A stretch of DNA of 6,550 nt from Labilibaculum sp. (lineage in GTDB: Bacteria > Bacteroidota > Bacteroidia > Bacteroidales > Marinifilaceae): positions 1 to 6,550 of the forward strand of contig JADGFH010000335.1 in NCBI GenBank assembly GCA_016743925.1, in the 5' to 3' direction. Positions 6,482 to 6,550 of this stretch are shown here, in pieces. Both the position numbers and the translations under genes were made by a program. The notes beneath the pieces were generated by a model. The model worked only from the letters and a program-made list of their open reading frames with translations. It searched no databases and was not told the DNA's origin. How positions within the stretch are numbered: position 1 is the first letter of the stretch; each line of letters begins with the position of its first letter.

Positions 6482-6550
6482 TATACGATCTGTGCCTTAG
6501 TATATAAATATTACAATAATAATGACTTTGATTTTGTGTTTTTTGATGAT

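Larger units (their letters stand above)
6332..6550. other. Intergenic region without a supportable gene
   Basis: This 219-base stretch is very AT-rich and has stop codons in all frames; no open frame shows protein-like composition. It holds two separate symmetric structures. The first is a distant pair, ATCTGATTT (6358-6366) and AAATCAGAT (6424-6432), perfect complements 57 bases apart. The second is the repeat cluster at 6435-6481, listed separately. The right end (6500-6550) is A/T-rich and could be the upstream region of a gene beyond the window, but I could not find a convincing Bacteroidota promoter (TTG spaced before TAnnTTTG). Confidence 0.6.

Noticed and set aside
6523..6536. Possible Bacteroidota promoter -7 elements (TGACTTTG, TGATTTTG)
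   Set aside because: Each has a mismatch to TAnnTTTG and no TTG element is found at the usual spacing upstream; such matches are expected by chance in AT-rich sequence.
1..6550. Mobile element, CRISPR array, tRNA or rRNA
   Set aside because: I saw no transposase, terminal repeats, regularly spaced repeats or tRNA-like cloverleaf anywhere in the window.

Overview
The window is AT-rich. It carries one tightly packed, single-strand (+) gene cluster that reads as an RND-type tripartite efflux operon from a member of the Bacteroidota, perhaps Marinilabiliales-like. That assignment rests on codon use, A-rich leaders without Shine-Dalgarno sequences, a lipoprotein adaptor with an SC lipobox, and the gene order outer-membrane factor, adaptor, permease. 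No database search was possible, so the taxonomic placement is an inference.

Layout: positions 1-1316 hold most of a TolC-like outer-membrane factor whose start codon lies left of the window; the core of its signal peptide is readable from position 3. After 26 bases comes the lipoprotein adaptor (1343-2428). After a 66-base spacer containing a small hairpin comes the full-length inner-membrane permease of the AcrB-like (proton-driven, Asp-Asp) class (2495-5746). Two small genes follow at 12- and 18-base spacings: a 102-residue protein that reads as a divergent PII-like (ferredoxin-like fold) protein (5759-6067), and a 62-residue DUF2892-type membrane protein (6086-6274). A strong rho-independent terminator at 6302-6331 closes the transcription unit. 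The last ~220 bases contain no gene that I can support, only repeats and inverted repeats.

How they work together: the three large proteins would form a cell-envelope-spanning pump that moves a substrate from the periplasm or inner membrane to outside the cell. The two small genes share the operon and the terminator, so they are probably accessory: a cytosolic PII-like sensor or regulator and a small membrane partner. The substrate cannot be read from the sequence. One striking pattern is that the three pump proteins, about 1,870 residues, contain no cysteine except the single lipid-anchor Cys of the adaptor, whereas the two small proteins (164 residues) contain five. In the PII-like protein a Cys-Cys pair sits where canonical PII proteins have their nucleotide-binding B-loop. 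This makes a metal-, thiol- or sulfur-linked role worth testing. The most interesting part of the window is therefore the right-hand pair of small genes, not the pump itself.
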